The notes under the pieces are model-generated. The model did not search any database. It was not told the origin of the DNA and saw only the letters and a program-made list of their open reading frames with translations. A program made the position numbers and the translations under genes. This document shows positions 45,545-54,334 of a stretch of DNA of 64,000 nt, one piece after another (positions within the stretch are counted from its first letter, which is position 1; the number at the start of each line of letters is the position of its first letter). The stretch is from contig FCNR01000063.1 of assembly GCA_900016875.1 (NCBI GenBank), forward strand, positions 1-64,000, written 5' to 3'. The stretch comes from Eubacteriaceae bacterium CHKCI004 (lineage in GTDB: Bacteria > Bacillota > Clostridia > Lachnospirales > Lachnospiraceae).

Positions 45545-45746
45545 AACAAACCCCATGATTTTGTTTATCAGATGTGGAAAGACTCCCGCTTTTATAGGCG
45601 GTGAAAATAATTAAGCTACATCGGTGGCGGAAGCTGATTCCTGATCTTATAAACGCTCCGCAAGGATGCGCAGGGATTCGGATTGGAAGATGTCAGCTGT
45701 CGCTGACACGAATCACGCGCCAAGACTTGCGGGCGGGTCTTGAATT
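45545..45746 (+). ncRNA. candidate large structured RNA upstream of trxA (possibly raiA-like)
   Basis: About 200 nt with many base-paired elements: AAACAAA with TTTGTTT, GATGTGG with CTACATC (45571-45622), CCGC with GCGG, GCGGA (about 45627) with TCCGC (45656-45660) crossed by ATTCCTG with CAGGGAT (a pseudoknot), GATTCG with CGAATC enclosing the perfect GTCAGC-TGTC-GCTGAC hairpin, and AAGAC with GTCTT. It is GC-rich compared with its flanks and has no credible gene. Its size and compactness recall large Firmicute ncRNA classes such as raiA; I cannot confirm the class from memory. It may be an independent RNA or a cis-acting leader of trxA. Confidence 0.6.
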
Positions 45747-45776
45747 GTGTGTGTTGTTTTTAGAAAGGAAGATACT

Positions 45777-46088
45777 ATGGCAATTATTAAGATAACGAAC
45801 GCTAATTTTGATAAAGAAGTATTACAGTCGGACAAGCCGGTGCTCATTGATTTCTGGGCGTCCTGGTGCGGACCTTGTCAGATGCTGTCTCCGATTATTG
45901 AGGAGGTGGCCGCTGAGGTCAGCGATGTGAAGATTGGTAAGATCAATGTGGACGAGGAGCCGCAGCTGGCGGCTCAGTTCGGAGTGATGAGCATTCCGAC
46001 GCTGGTTGTGATGAATCAGAGCAAGGTTGTGAATCAGTCCGTGGGCTACATTGGCAAAGAAGAAGTTCTGGCGCTGATCGGCAAATGA
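45777..46088 (+). CDS. trxA: thioredoxin
   Basis: A 103-residue dithiol protein with the redox motif WCGPC (about 30-34) in LIDFWASWCGPCQML, the cis-Pro loop SIPTLVV and the usual thioredoxin length. It reduces disulfides in cytoplasmic proteins using thioredoxin reductase. AAAGGAAG precedes the ATG at 45777. It lies after a long structured leader and overlaps the next gene, a phosphopantetheinyl transferase, by four bases. Confidence 0.95.
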   Translation: MAIIKITNANFDKEVLQSDKPVLIDFWASWCGPCQMLSPIIEEVAAEVSDVKIGKINVDEEPQLAAQFGVMSIPTLVVMNQSKVVNQSVGYIGKEEVLALIGK

Positions 46089-46771
46089 TGAGCGCGTGGC
46101 CGGTGCATCTTTATATTATGAGGACTGATGCTCTGGATGATCCGCGGGAGCACGCGGAGTGGGAGAGCGAACTGCCGGAAGGCAGATGGCAGAAGGCGGT
46201 TCTTCCCATACAGATACAGGACAGGAAAAACAGTGCCGGGGCAGGCTGGCTGCTCCGGTATGTGTTTGAGAGGGAAGGCGTGCCTTTTTCGGAGGCGGCG
46301 GTGACATGCGGGCCGCATGGGAAGCCCTGCCACGAGAAGCTGCATTTTAATCTCTCTCATTCCGGGGAGTATGTGATCTGCGCTGTGGGGCAGCGGGAGA
46401 TCGGCTGCGATATCCAGAAGATAAAACCCTGCAGGGAGCGGATGGTGCGCCGGTTTTTCTCAGACGAGGAGCAGGAATACATTTTATCTGCCGAAGGGCA
46501 GGAGAGAGATCTCAGGTTTATTACGCTCTGGAGCAGGAAGGAAAGTCTGCTGAAGCGAACAGGGGAAGGTCTTACGAGAGAGCTTCCGGAGGTTTCTTGC
46601 CTGTCCGGCGGCTGTTTTTATGAGAAGCAGCTGGAAGATTATGTGATCTGCGTCTGCTGCGGGGAACCGGCGGACGATAGTGGAGAGAAGTTCTGTGTGA
46701 TTGTCTCTGAAAATGTTTTGACGGAGTACGTGCGTCCGTCCCAGTGCCTGCGTCTGGCGGAAGCAGATTGA
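46085..46771 (+). CDS. 4'-phosphopantetheinyl transferase (Sfp-type)
   Basis: A 228-residue enzyme that moves the phosphopantetheine arm from CoA to a carrier-protein Ser. Motifs of the Sfp/AcpT superfamily: FNLSHSGEYVICAV (about 84-97), the metal-binding EIGCDIQKI (about 101-109) and WSRKESLLKRTGEGL (about 151-165). Two halves of similar fold are expected. The target may be acyl carrier protein or a peptide or polyketide synthase elsewhere; no such gene is in the window. ATGA overlap with trxA suggests coupled translation. Confidence 0.87.
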   Translation: MMSAWPVHLYIMRTDALDDPREHAEWESELPEGRWQKAVLPIQIQDRKNSAGAGWLLRYVFEREGVPFSEAAVTCGPHGKPCHEKLHFNLSHSGEYVICAVGQREIGCDIQKIKPCRERMVRRFFSDEEQEYILSAEGQERDLRFITLWSRKESLLKRTGEGLTRELPEVSCLSGGCFYEKQLEDYVICVCCGEPADDSGEKFCVIVSENVLTEYVRPSQCLRLAEAD

Positions 46772-46904
46772 CAATTGTTGGGGAATGCAATATAATTTTG
46801 GTGTATTTGCAGGTTGTTGTTCCGCTTAAGGACAGAAGTGTTTGGGGACAGAAAACAGCTGGAAATACAGTTGCAAAGGAAACAGTTGTCAGGAGGACAG
46901 GGAA

Positions 46905-47567
46905 TTGGAACAGTCAAAGATTGATGCCATGATGGATGGCAGAACTCTTACAAAAGAAAATATTTTAAATATGTATCAAATGGTCCGGAGTGCTTCGGAT
47001 GCGGAGGAGAAAAAGAATGTGATGAAGCATTCCGTTTTTTTTGTGGGACAGCTTCCGCTGAAGGAGAATCATGTGGTAGATGTGGAGAAGACGGAACGGC
47101 TTGTGAATATCACAGTGCCGCTTGATGAGCTTGAGACATATATGCAGTATCTGCTGGAAGGTCTGGCGACTCAGACTCTGCTGTTAAAGAAGGAGAACGG
47201 GGAATACGCGGTGAACACCAAGTATGAGAATACGGTGGTGAAGGCCCGTAAGATTGCCAGGGCTTATCAGATGGAACAGGAGAAGGCCAGGGAGGACTCC
47301 CTGCCGAAGGCGAAGAAAATGTACCAGATGGGAACGAAGTATTATCATTCCGGACAGTACACGGAGGCGGCCGCCTGTTTCATGAATGCGGTGGAGATGG
47401 CGGATTACCGGATGGCGTGCTACAGCCTTGCCATGATGTATATGGAAGGAAAGGGTGTGGACGCTTCTTTGAGCGAGGCGCTCTATTATGCCCGCAAGGC
47501 TATTGTGCAGGGCGGCGTTATAGCGGAGCCGCTGGAGAAAGAGATTCTGGAGAGGATGAATCAATAA
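46905..47567 (+). CDS. Sel1/TPR-repeat protein, function unknown
   Basis: A 220-residue helical protein. The first half is charged and has no family I recognise; the second half has TPR or Sel1-like repeats (AKKMYQMGTKYYHSGQYTEAAACFMNAV and ACYSLAMMYMEGKGVDASLSEALYYARKA), a protein-protein interaction fold. The start is TTG at 46905, eight bases after AGGAGG (46891-46896); the longer frame from 46842 has no site. No signal peptide, so cytoplasmic. Located between the phosphopantetheinyl transferase and a folding lipoprotein. Confidence 0.75.
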   Translation: MEQSKIDAMMDGRTLTKENILNMYQMVRSASDAEEKKNVMKHSVFFVGQLPLKENHVVDVEKTERLVNITVPLDELETYMQYLLEGLATQTLLLKKENGEYAVNTKYENTVVKARKIARAYQMEQEKAREDSLPKAKKMYQMGTKYYHSGQYTEAAACFMNAVEMADYRMACYSLAMMYMEGKGVDASLSEALYYARKAIVQGGVIAEPLEKEILERMNQ

Positions 47568-47618
47568 TAATTCTGCGGCGGGGCAGAAAAGAGGATGGAA
47601 AAGAAAGGAATTGGAAAA

Positions 47619-48740
47619 ATGAGAAAGAAAGTATTGGCAGCCAGTCTGGCACTGGCTCTTGCAGCAGCAATGATAGGAGGCTGTGGAAACAGCAGGGATA
47701 ACGATACAGCTCCGGAGGCTACCACCACGGAGAGTCAGGCGCAGACAACAGCCACAGTGGATTACAGCCAGGGACTCAATGAGGATGGCACACTGGCAGG
47801 AAACGACGGCAATTATGTGACTCTGTGCGATTATTCAGCCATTGAGATTCCGGAGAGTGAGATCACAGTGGAAGACAGCGAGGTAGATACGGAAGTGGAT
47901 TCTCTCATGGCGAATTTTCAGACAGAGAATCAGATAAAAGACAGAGCAGTCAAAGACGGCGATGTGGTAAATATTGATTATGTGGGAACGATAGACGGCA
48001 AAGAATTTGACGGCGGCAGCGCAGAAGGAGCTAATCTGACCATCGGTTCCGGTTCTTTTATTGATGATTTTGAAGATCAGCTGATCGGACATAAGCCGGG
48101 TGAAGAAGTGCAGGTGAAAGTGACCTTCCCGGATGATTATTCTTCAGAAGATGTGGCCGGAAAGGATGCGGTATTTGCCACAACCATCAATTATATCAGT
48201 GAGACGGTCACTCCGGATCTGACAGATGATTTTGTCAAGGAGAATCTGCAGGAGGCGTATGGTTACACATCTGTAGATGACATGAGAAAGAAAATTCGCC
48301 AGAATCTTGAAAATAATAATAAGTATAATTATGTCTGGACTTATATGATGGATAATTCAACTTTTGAAGAGATTCCTAAAGAACTGGTGGAGCCGCAGCT
48401 CAACGTTATGATCGACGGTCTGGAAGCCAGCCTGTCTCTGCAGGGCGCGACTCTGGAGGATTACCTTACCAGCAGCGGCTATGAAGATGAGGAAGAGCTC
48501 CGGGATGCTTATTATGCGGATTGCGAGAATATGGTAAAGACGTATCTGATCGCGGATAAAGTGGCGAAGGAACAGAATCTGCAGGCAACCGACGAGGAAG
48601 TGACATCATATTTCAAAGAGTTTTACAACACGGATAATTATGATAGTTATGTAGATTATTACACACGCCCATATATCAACCGCACGGTGTTAAACAATAT
48701 GGTTACAGAGAATCTGGCAGATATGGCGCAGGTGAAATAA
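47619..48740 (+). CDS. trigger-factor-like FKBP peptidyl-prolyl isomerase lipoprotein
   Basis: A 373-residue lipoprotein: signal peptide with lipobox MIGGC, then a Thr/Glu-rich linker. An FKBP domain (GDVVNIDYVGTIDGKEFDGGSAEG, IGSGSFIDDFEDQLIGHKPGEE, about residues 110-170) is followed by a helical domain resembling trigger factor C-terminal arms (DDMRKKIRQNLENNNKYNYVW, IPKELVEPQLNVMIDGLEASLSLQG). Cytoplasmic trigger factor lacks a signal peptide, so this is an exported version that may fold proteins on the outer face of the membrane. Start 47619 is chosen over 47595 because AAGGAA is better placed. Confidence 0.85.
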   Translation: MRKKVLAASLALALAAAMIGGCGNSRDNDTAPEATTTESQAQTTATVDYSQGLNEDGTLAGNDGNYVTLCDYSAIEIPESEITVEDSEVDTEVDSLMANFQTENQIKDRAVKDGDVVNIDYVGTIDGKEFDGGSAEGANLTIGSGSFIDDFEDQLIGHKPGEEVQVKVTFPDDYSSEDVAGKDAVFATTINYISETVTPDLTDDFVKENLQEAYGYTSVDDMRKKIRQNLENNNKYNYVWTYMMDNSTFEEIPKELVEPQLNVMIDGLEASLSLQGATLEDYLTSSGYEDEEELRDAYYADCENMVKTYLIADKVAKEQNLQATDEEVTSYFKEFYNTDNYDSYVDYYTRPYINRTVLNNMVTENLADMAQVK

Positions 48741-48764
48741 CATTTCATCAGAATAACAGCGGAT

Positions 48765-48836
48765 GGGGAGGAAGGACCTCCGCAGCCGCCGCGCAGATAT
48801 AAATGTTTTATAACGGATGAAGAAAAGGGAGGTCCT
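48765..48836 (+). promoter_or_regulatory. possible two-state leader RNA controlling pyrH translation
   Basis: AGGACCTCC (48773-48781) is a perfect 9-nt complement of GGAGGTCCT (48828-48836), which contains the pyrH ribosome site. The same CCTCC (48777-48781) can instead close a local hairpin with GGAGG (48767-48771), loop AAGGA. The two pairings exclude each other, so the leader could switch between blocked and open forms. Confidence 0.5.
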
Positions 48837-48837
48837 G

Positions 48838-49551
48838 ATGAAAGATTTAAAAAGCTTAAACCGGGTATTATTAAAACTGAGCGGAGAAGCGCTGGCCGGA
48901 GACAAGAAAACTGGTTTTGACGAGGCGACTGTTCTCGACGTGGCAAGACAGGTGAAGCAGGTGGTGGATTCCGGAATTCAGGTTGCCATCGTGATCGGAG
49001 GCGGCAATTTCTGGAGGGGAAGAACCAGCGAGAATATGGACCGCACGAAGGCGGATCAGATCGGTATGCTGGCCACTGTCATGAACTGCATTTATGTGTC
49101 GGATATGTTCCGTCATGCAGGTATGAAAACAAAGGTTTACACACCGTTTGCCTGCGGCGCTTTTACAGAGCTGTTTTCTAAAGACGACGCAGTGGCTGAG
49201 CTTGAGAGAGGAACCGTTACATTTTTTGCCGGAGGAACCGGACATCCGTATTTCTCCACAGATACGGCGACGGCGCTCAGGGCCATTGAGATTGAGGCGG
49301 ACGCTATTCTGCTTGCAAAAGCCATCGACGGAGTGTATGACAGCGATCCGAAGGTGAATCCGGATGCGGTGAAGTATGATGAGATTTCCCTGGACGAAGT
49401 TCTGGCTAAGAAGCTGGGTGTTATTGATCTTACGGCGACCATCATGTGTCTGGAAAATAAAATGCCTCTGGTAATCTTCGGGCTCAATGAAAAGGACAGT
49501 ATCGCTGCGACCATGGACGGCAGATTCAACGGAACTTACGTGACGGTTTAG
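48838..49551 (+). CDS. pyrH: UMP kinase
   Basis: A 237-residue hexameric kinase of the amino acid kinase fold, phosphorylating UMP to UDP. Motifs: LLKLSGEALAG at the N terminus, VIGGGNFWRG (about 53-62), DQIGMLATVMN, FAGGTGHPYFSTDTATALRA (about 124-143) and the DGVYDSDPKVNPDA loop. GGGAGGTCC precedes the start at 48838. It opens the pyrH-frr-uppS-cdsA-dxr-rseP-ispG run; the usual upstream rpsB-tsf genes are absent here. Confidence 0.96.
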   Translation: MKDLKSLNRVLLKLSGEALAGDKKTGFDEATVLDVARQVKQVVDSGIQVAIVIGGGNFWRGRTSENMDRTKADQIGMLATVMNCIYVSDMFRHAGMKTKVYTPFACGAFTELFSKDDAVAELERGTVTFFAGGTGHPYFSTDTATALRAIEIEADAILLAKAIDGVYDSDPKVNPDAVKYDEISLDEVLAKKLGVIDLTATIMCLENKMPLVIFGLNEKDSIAATMDGRFNGTYVTV

Positions 49552-49617
49552 GTGTTTTTCAGACCGGAATCAAAGAGTATTACGGCAGGGCAGCCGGGAC
49601 GTCTGACTGGAAAAACA

Positions 49618-49646
49618 TTGACAAAATTGTACGATTGATGTAAATT
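49618..49646 (+). promoter_or_regulatory. promoter before frr
   Basis: TTGACA (49618-49623), 17 bp, TAAATT (49641-49646), in the 175-bp pyrH-frr spacer; it suggests frr can be transcribed separately. Confidence 0.6.
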
Positions 49647-49726
49647 ATGTGTATATTCGGAGTCATATTTTTCGATGAGAAAAATAGTGGCGCAGAGATT
49701 GAAAACAGGATGCAGGAGGTTACATT

Positions 49727-50272
49727 ATGATAGAAAAATATACCGAGAAAATGCAGAAGTCCGTGGATAACCTGGAGAGCGAATATAATTCAATCCGGGC
49801 GGGAAGAGCGAACCCGCATGTTCTCGACAGAATTAAGGTAGATTATTACGGAACACCTACTCCTCTTCAGCAGGTAGGCAACATCACAGTGCCGGAACCG
49901 CGTATCATTTGTATCCAGCCGTGGGAGACTTCTCTTCTTAAGCCTATTGAGAAGGCAATCCAGCAGTCTGACGTGGGTATTCATCCGACCAACGATGGCA
50001 AGATGATTCGTCTGATCTTCCCTGAGCTTACGGAAGAACACAGAAAAGAGCTGGTCAAAGATGTGAAGAAAAAGGCAGAGGGCGCTAAAGTAGCTATCCG
50101 TAACATCAGAAGAGACGCCAATGATTTTCTGAAGAAGGCAAACAAGAACGGGGATATTACCGAAGATGAACTGAAGACAGAGCAGAACAAGGTTCAGAAA
50201 GAAACAGATAAGTATATTAAAGTGGTTGACGAAGCCATGGATAAGAAGTCACAGGAGATTCTGACAGTATAA
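49727..50272 (+). CDS. frr: ribosome recycling factor
   Basis: A 181-residue two-domain protein that, with EF-G, splits post-termination ribosomes. Conserved: SVDNLESEYNSIRAGRANPHVLDRI (about 12-37), YYGTPTPLQQVGNI, QPWETSLLKPIEKAI, GKMIRLIFPELTEEHRKELVK and IRNIRRDANDFLKK. CAGGAGG precedes the ATG. Usual length and order after pyrH. Confidence 0.97.
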   Translation: MIEKYTEKMQKSVDNLESEYNSIRAGRANPHVLDRIKVDYYGTPTPLQQVGNITVPEPRIICIQPWETSLLKPIEKAIQQSDVGIHPTNDGKMIRLIFPELTEEHRKELVKDVKKKAEGAKVAIRNIRRDANDFLKKANKNGDITEDELKTEQNKVQKETDKYIKVVDEAMDKKSQEILTV

Positions 50273-50399
50273 AGGTTATCTGCTGCAATCCTTGTTTTGG
50301 GCATGTGGATGGAGAATATTTTCGAAAACCAGGCAGCCGGGATGACTGGCTTCCTGGTTTTTCTTGTGAACATGAAAAAAGATGACCGGAGGGAAAATT

Positions 50400-51125
50400 A
50401 TGGAAAAGGAACTGAATGGAAAGCTGTGTCAGATCCCGGAACATGTGGCGATCATTCTGGATGGAAACGGCCGCTGGGCCAGGAAGCGCCTGATGCCGAG
50501 AAATATGGGACATTCTCAGGGAGCCAAGGTGGTGGAGCAGATATGTGAGGACGCCTGGGATCTGGGGATCAAATATCTGACAGTTTATGCGTTCTCCACA
50601 GAGAACTGGAACCGTCCGCAGAAAGAAGTAAATGCGCTGATGAAGCTGCTGCGGAGGTATCTCGTAGACTGTATCGAGCGGACCTCAAAAAATAATATGC
50701 GTGTCCGGGTCATTGGAGAGAAATCAAGGCTCGCTGACGATATCCGGGAAGCCATTGATGAATTGGAGAGAGTATCGGCCGGCAACACAGGGCTGAATTT
50801 TACCATTGCCCTCAATTATGGCAGCCGGGATGAGATGGTGCGCGCCATGCGCCACATGGCGGCGGACTGCTGCGATGGCATCCGGAAGCCGGAGGAGATA
50901 ACAGAGGAAGTATTTTCCTCGTATCTTGATACGAGAGAACTTCCGGATCCGGATTTGATGATCCGGACCAGCGGCGAGCAGCGGCTGTCCAACTGGATGC
51001 TGTGGCAGCTTGCCTATACCGAATTTTATTTCACCGATGTGCTCTGGCCGGATTTCAATAAAAAAGAATTAATACGTGCCATCGAGTATTATAATACAAG
51101 GGAGAGAAGATTCGGAGGTATCTGA
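50400..51125 (+). CDS. uppS: undecaprenyl diphosphate synthase (cis-prenyltransferase)
   Basis: A 241-residue enzyme that extends farnesyl diphosphate with isopentenyl diphosphate to make the C55 lipid carrier for cell wall synthesis. Motifs: HVAIILDGNGRWARKR (about 19-34, catalytic Asp), TVYAFSTENWNRP, FTIALNYGSRDE and DLMIRTSGEQRLSNW. Start at 50400 chosen by CCGGAGGG. It is followed after 14 bp by cdsA. Confidence 0.96.
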   Translation: MEKELNGKLCQIPEHVAIILDGNGRWARKRLMPRNMGHSQGAKVVEQICEDAWDLGIKYLTVYAFSTENWNRPQKEVNALMKLLRRYLVDCIERTSKNNMRVRVIGEKSRLADDIREAIDELERVSAGNTGLNFTIALNYGSRDEMVRAMRHMAADCCDGIRKPEEITEEVFSSYLDTRELPDPDLMIRTSGEQRLSNWMLWQLAYTEFYFTDVLWPDFNKKELIRAIEYYNTRERRFGGI

Positions 51126-51139
51126 GGGAGAGGAGATTT

Positions 51140-51949
51140 ATGTTTAAGCAAAGGTTGATCAGCGGGATCATTCTCGTCATCATCGCATTTGTCACCCTGT
51201 ATTTTGGAGGAATGCTGACATTGCTTGTGACGGCGGGAATTTCCCTCATTGGAATGTACGAGCTGCTTCATGTGATAAAAATTGAGAAGTCAGCCCTGGC
51301 TGTAATAGCATACTCGGGAGCTGTTTTGTATTATGTACTGGTGCTGCTGAATCTGAATCAGTATGATATACCTCTGATGCTTCTGATACTTGTGATGCTG
51401 TTTGTCGTTTATGTATTTACGTTTCCTAAATATGAGATATCCGGTGTGGCTATCGCATTTTTTTCAATTTTTTATGTTACAGTCATGCTGTCCTGCATAT
51501 ACAAGGTGCGTGTTCTGGAGAACGGCGCCTATATGGTGGTTCTCATATTCTTAAGCGCCTGGGGCAACGATACCCTGGCTTACTGTGCCGGACGGCTGTT
51601 TGGCAAACATAAGATGTCTCCGGTGCTCAGTCCGAAAAAGACCATCGAAGGCGCGGTGGGCGGTGTCATTGGCGCCGGGGTGCTGGGCTTTTTGTATGGT
51701 CTCATTGCGGAGAATTTTATTACGGAAGATTACGCGCTGGCGCCGGCGTTCGCTCTCGTATGCGCGGTGGGAGGGCTCATCAGCATTGTGGGAGATCTGG
51801 GAGCCTCAGCCATAAAAAGAAATTATGAGATCAAAGATTACAGCAATCTGATTCCGGGACATGGAGGTATTCTGGACCGGTTTGACAGCATTATATTTAC
51901 AGCGCCGATTATTTATTATTTACTGACTTTGGTGGTGGATTTTCAATGA
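51140..51949 (+). CDS. cdsA: phosphatidate cytidylyltransferase
   Basis: A 269-residue membrane enzyme with about eight helices that makes CDP-diacylglycerol, the precursor of phosphatidylglycerol and cardiolipin. Signature near the C terminus: SPKKTIEGAVGGVIGAG and GDLGASAIKRNYEIKDYSNLIPGHGGILDRFDS (given in parts here; about residues 165-255). GAGGAGA precedes the ATG. Its end overlaps the dxr start by four bases (ATGA). Confidence 0.95.
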   Translation: MFKQRLISGIILVIIAFVTLYFGGMLTLLVTAGISLIGMYELLHVIKIEKSALAVIAYSGAVLYYVLVLLNLNQYDIPLMLLILVMLFVVYVFTFPKYEISGVAIAFFSIFYVTVMLSCIYKVRVLENGAYMVVLIFLSAWGNDTLAYCAGRLFGKHKMSPVLSPKKTIEGAVGGVIGAGVLGFLYGLIAENFITEDYALAPAFALVCAVGGLISIVGDLGASAIKRNYEIKDYSNLIPGHGGILDRFDSIIFTAPIIYYLLTLVVDFQ

Positions 51950-53082
51950 AAAAGATAGCGATACTTGGCTCCACAGGCTCCATCGGGACGCAGACCCTGG
52001 AGGTTGTGAGGGAACATAAGGATGAACTGTGTGTCACGGCTCTTGCCGCCGGGCGCAATAAAGAAAAACTGAAGGAACAGATCGCGGAGTTCCATCCTTC
52101 TCTTGTCAGTCTTTCTGACGAGAAGCTGGCGCTGGAACTGGAGCGTGAACTGGAGGGAAGCGGCGTCACTGTGCTTCACGGCATGGAAGGTCTTGTGGCT
52201 GTGGCAGGACAGGAAGAAAGCGATGTGGTCGTCACCGCCGTGGTCGGCATGATGGGGATTCTTCCGACCATGGAAGCAATCCGCAAGGGAAAAGACATTG
52301 CTCTTGCCAACAAGGAGACGCTGGTCACGGCCGGACATCTGATCATACCGATGGCAGAGGAATACGGCGTGTCCATTCTGCCGGTGGACAGCGAACATTC
52401 GGCCATATTCCAGTGCCTGCATTCCGCCCGCAGACAGGACGTGGATAAGATTCTCCTGACGGCGTCCGGCGGCCCGTTCCGCGGAAAGACGCTGGAGGAT
52501 CTTGAGAAGGTGACGCTGGAGGACGCTCTCCGGCATCCGAACTGGTCCATGGGACAGAAGATCACCATCGATTCGTCCACCATGGTCAACAAGGGACTGG
52601 AAGTGATGGAGGCCCGCTGGCTTTTCGATGTGGATTATGATCAGATCGAAGTGGTGGTGCAGCCGCAGAGCATCATTCATTCCATGGTGCAGTTCGTGGA
52701 CGGCGCCATTCTGGCACAGCTTGGCACGCCGGATATGAAGGTGCCTATCGAGTACGCCCTTTTTTATCCGGAGCGAAGACATCTTTCCGGCGAACGGCTG
52801 GATTTCGGAACCTTAAAGAGTATTACCTTTGAGAAGCCGGACTACGAGGTGTTCCGGGGCCTTTCCCTGGCTCTTGATGCGGGAAAGGCAGGAGGAACCA
52901 TGCCGACAGTTTTCAATGCTGCCAATGAGAAAGCGGTGGCGAAGTTTTTGAAGAGAGAGATCGGATATCTGGAGATTATCCGTCTGATAGAGAAATGTAT
53001 GAACGCACATCAGATAAAGGAGAATCCGTCGCTGGAAGAGATTCTTGCCACGGAACAGTGGGTATACTCTTTTATCGGATAG
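51946..53082 (+). CDS. dxr: 1-deoxy-D-xylulose-5-phosphate reductoisomerase
   Basis: A 378-residue NADPH-dependent enzyme of the MEP isoprenoid pathway. Motifs: GSTGSIGTQTLEVV (residues 7-20), ALANKETLVTAG, PVDSEHSAIFQCL (metal and substrate binding), LTASGGPFRG and HPNWSMGQKITIDSSTMVNKGLE, shown in parts. Translationally coupled to cdsA. Together with ispG further down it supplies the isoprenoid units used by UppS. Confidence 0.97.
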   Translation: MKKIAILGSTGSIGTQTLEVVREHKDELCVTALAAGRNKEKLKEQIAEFHPSLVSLSDEKLALELERELEGSGVTVLHGMEGLVAVAGQEESDVVVTAVVGMMGILPTMEAIRKGKDIALANKETLVTAGHLIIPMAEEYGVSILPVDSEHSAIFQCLHSARRQDVDKILLTASGGPFRGKTLEDLEKVTLEDALRHPNWSMGQKITIDSSTMVNKGLEVMEARWLFDVDYDQIEVVVQPQSIIHSMVQFVDGAILAQLGTPDMKVPIEYALFYPERRHLSGERLDFGTLKSITFEKPDYEVFRGLSLALDAGKAGGTMPTVFNAANEKAVAKFLKREIGYLEIIRLIEKCMNAHQIKENPSLEEILATEQWVYSFIG

Positions 53083-53168
53083 GAGACAACAAATCTATGA
53101 CTGGAATAAAAATTGTGTGAAAGCAGGCGCAGACCTGTGCAGAAGAATTAGAAAGACGAGGATGAAGC

Positions 53169-54203
53169 ATGTTAAGCATTATTCTGGCAATACTTATTTT
53201 CAGCCTGATCGTTATCATACATGAGCTGGGGCATTTTCTTCTGGCAAAGAAAAACGGCATCTGTGTGGAAGAATTTGCCATTGGAATCGGACCGACCCTT
53301 TTCGGCATTCAGAAAGGGGAGACAAAATATTCCATCAAATGTCTTCCTTTCGGAGGATGCTGTGTGATGCTGGGTGAGGACGGGGAGAACAACGACCCGA
53401 GAGCTTTCGGAAACAAGTCCGCCCTCGCCCGGTTTTCCGTGATTTTTGCCGGTCCGTTTTTTAATTTTATTCTGGCCTTCGTGTTGGCTTTGTTTGTGGT
53501 AGGCTTCGGCGGAGCGGACCCGGCGGTGGTCGGCAATGTGGAGCCGGGCAGTGCGGCTTACGAGGCGGGACTGCAGGAAGGAGACCGGATCGTGCGTCTC
53601 GACGGCTCCCGCATTTACAACTTCCGGGAGATCAGTCTGTATAATTTCATGCATACAGACACGCCGGAGGTGGACGTCACCTATGAAAGAGACGGTGTGA
53701 GGAACACCGTTACAGTGAACAGACATGAAGAGAACGGTTCCTATCTTCTTGGCGTTACCATGACCGATGATACAGATGTGGGACTGCTTGGAACATTAAA
53801 GTACAGTCTTCTGGAAGTGCGCTATCAGATCAAGTCCACTTTTTTAAGTCTGAAGTATCTGGTGAGCGGCAGAGCGTCCGTAAACGATATGTCAGGGCCG
53901 GTGGGTATCGTCAATATGATCGGGGATACCTACGAACAGTCTATTGTCTACGGCATAGGCACAGCGGCTCTGAGCCTTACAAGCTTTGCGATTCTGTTAA
54001 GCGCCAACCTGGGCGTTATGAACCTGCTGCCGATACCGGCTCTGGACGGCGGGCGGCTGTTGTTCATTATCGTTGAGATCATCCGGCGTAAGAAGATTGA
54101 CCCGGAAAAAGAAGGAATGGTGAATTTTGCCGGCCTGGTCATTCTGCTGGCCTTTATGGTTTTTGTTATGGCAAATGACATCAGAAATATCTTTATGACA
54201 TAA
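53169..54203 (+). CDS. rseP: site-2 membrane protease RseP
   Basis: A 344-residue intramembrane zinc protease (M50). The N-terminal helix holds HELGH (18-22), a PDZ domain follows the second helix (about 120-205, VVGNVEPGSAAYEAGLQEGDRIV) and the second active-site motif NLLPIPALDGGRL (about 279-291) carries the third zinc ligand. It cleaves membrane-bound anti-sigma factors and leftover signal peptides in related bacteria. GAGGATGA precedes the start. Confidence 0.95.
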   Translation: MLSIILAILIFSLIVIIHELGHFLLAKKNGICVEEFAIGIGPTLFGIQKGETKYSIKCLPFGGCCVMLGEDGENNDPRAFGNKSALARFSVIFAGPFFNFILAFVLALFVVGFGGADPAVVGNVEPGSAAYEAGLQEGDRIVRLDGSRIYNFREISLYNFMHTDTPEVDVTYERDGVRNTVTVNRHEENGSYLLGVTMTDDTDVGLLGTLKYSLLEVRYQIKSTFLSLKYLVSGRASVNDMSGPVGIVNMIGDTYEQSIVYGIGTAALSLTSFAILLSANLGVMNLLPIPALDGGRLLFIIVEIIRRKKIDPEKEGMVNFAGLVILLAFMVFVMANDIRNIFMT

Positions 54204-54221
54204 GACTTTGGCGAATAAAGT

Positions 54222-54291
54222 GGAAAACAAGACTGCTGCAGAAAAAGAACGGGAAGAAAACCGGAGATTTTGTGCGGCAGTCTTTTGTTCC
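54222..54291 (+). other. hairpin in the rseP-ispG spacer
   Basis: GGAAAACAAGACTGC (54222-54236) can pair with GCAGTCTTTTGTTCC (54277-54291) with two mismatches around a 40-nt loop. The tail is not T-rich, so an mRNA-processing or weak terminator role is equally possible. Confidence 0.5.
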
Positions 54292-54334
54292 TTTGGGATG
54301 ATAAAAAAGTATGCAGAAGGAAAAGGAGAAGAAA

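Noticed and set aside
45601-45795. 64-codon frame before trxA
   Set aside because: It runs through the structured RNA region and has no ribosome binding site; the paired elements explain the sequence better.
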